Positions 39,595-39,834 of a stretch of 39,834 nucleotides of DNA are shown one piece after another. Under the pieces are notes generated by a model, which searched no databases, was not told the origin of the DNA, and saw only the letters and a program-made list of their open reading frames with translations. Within the stretch, counting starts at the first letter, position 1. Every line of letters begins with the position of its first letter. The stretch comes from Ardenticatenales bacterium (GTDB lineage: Bacteria > Chloroflexota > Anaerolineae > Promineifilales > UBA4811), in assembly GCA_030593075.1 (NCBI GenBank), contig JAUVHW010000005.1, positions 1 to 39,834 on the forward strand, written 5' to 3'. Position numbers and translations under genes: made by a program.

Positions 39595-39612
39595 GGTCGG
39601 CCGCCGCTAGGC

Positions 39613-39834
39613 TCACGGCTGACTGATGATCATGGGCTGCAGCGGCAATGCATCCCCGGCCGGCTGCCCTTGGACAGAAACCGGCAGCCGTGCGGCCGGA
39701 TCCCCCAGCGGATATAGTCCGACGACCAACTGGTACTCGCCGGCCGGCGTCCCGGCCGGGATGAGCACCCCGTGGTTGTCCACCTGAGTCTGTCCTGGCT
39801 GCCAGCTGCTGGTGTGCGTCAGCCCACCACCGGG
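39613..39834 (-). CDS. C-terminal end of a probable membrane glycosyltransferase-like protein (partial)
   Basis: The frame is open at the window edge; 73 residues are visible before TGA (39613-39615). The sequence DNHGVLIPAGTPAGEYQLVVGLYPLG with a following GDPAARLPV resembles the beta-sandwich tail that ends many large Chloroflexota membrane proteins of the glycosyltransferase-39/DUF2723 kind. The catalytic and membrane parts lie outside the window, so the family is inferred from the tail only. Confidence 0.55.
   Translation of the reverse strand, partial: PGGGLTHTSSWQPGQTQVDNHGVLIPAGTPAGEYQLVVGLYPLGDPAARLPVSVQGQPAGDALPLQPMIISQP

Noticed and set aside
39480-39600. Group II intron start (GTGCGAC) near 39496
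   Set aside because: Only a short motif fits; no domain V/VI hairpin or reverse transcriptase is present in the window.
1-39834. CRISPR arrays, prophage, integrase or insertion-sequence genes
   Set aside because: I saw no regularly spaced identical repeats, no transposase or integrase frame and no phage genes. The repeats near murJ are longer and diverged, unlike CRISPR.

Overview
The window is one GC-rich chromosomal segment (about 62% G+C by eye) with tightly packed genes, mostly on the minus strand. The gene set points to an anaerobic or facultative member of the Chloroflexota, probably near Anaerolineae. Pointers are a FlxABCD-HdrABC-type electron-transfer operon, short-chain-type threonine dehydrogenase, ADP-forming acetyl-CoA synthetase, lipoproteins with Pro/Thr-rich linkers and LysM domains, a DnaD/DnaC-like loading system beside dnaB, and sigma70-like promoters with strong extended -10 boxes. 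The taxonomic call is inference; there is no rRNA here.

Layout: 1-849 (-) a membrane-anchored phospholipase D-like protein cut by the window edge; 1192-2373 (+) aminotransferase; 2413-4927 (-) lone EcfT and methylmalonyl-CoA mutase large subunit; 5272-6191 (+) a DUF433 gene and a decayed MNT/HEPN toxin-antitoxin pair; 6121-8438 (-) methyltransferase and LysM/M23 lipoprotein; 8632-12087 (-) replicative helicase operon dnaB, a DnaD-like protein and a tandemly duplicated DnaC-like ATPase; 12307-12798 (-) bifunctional-nuclease-domain protein; 12947-15148 (-) threonine degradation (tdh-kbl), divergent from 15323-17443 (+) acetyl-CoA synthetase (ADP-forming); 17440-17499 two REP-like palindromes; 17593-20266 (+) phosphohexomutase and moaA; 20267-22391 (-) aminotransferase and sugar epimerase; 22570-29429 (-) the seven-gene flx/hdr operon, preceded by a histidine kinase (29537-31330, -); 31451-34849 (+) secreted zinc-ribbon protein, RNase D and a beta-CASP nuclease, followed by tRNA-Ser(CGA); 34981-38746 (-) recD2 and murJ; 38747-39612 a repeat-rich region made of diverged copies of the murJ 5' end; 39613-39834 (-) the C-terminal end of a probable membrane protein.

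How it fits together: threonine is cleaved to glycine and acetyl-CoA by Tdh and Kbl, and the divergent ADP-forming synthetase can turn acetyl-CoA into acetate and ATP. The Flx/Hdr complex would couple NAD(P)H to ferredoxin and a disulfide through flavin-based bifurcation. Methylmalonyl-CoA mutase adds propionate/succinate interconversion. This reads as a fermentative amino-acid and organic-acid metabolism.

The best candidates for something new are the two-ATPase helicase loader operon, the tandem copies of the murJ promoter/start region (each still carrying a start codon and a similar short peptide), and genes whose family-typical C-terminal tails continue in frame past a stop codon.
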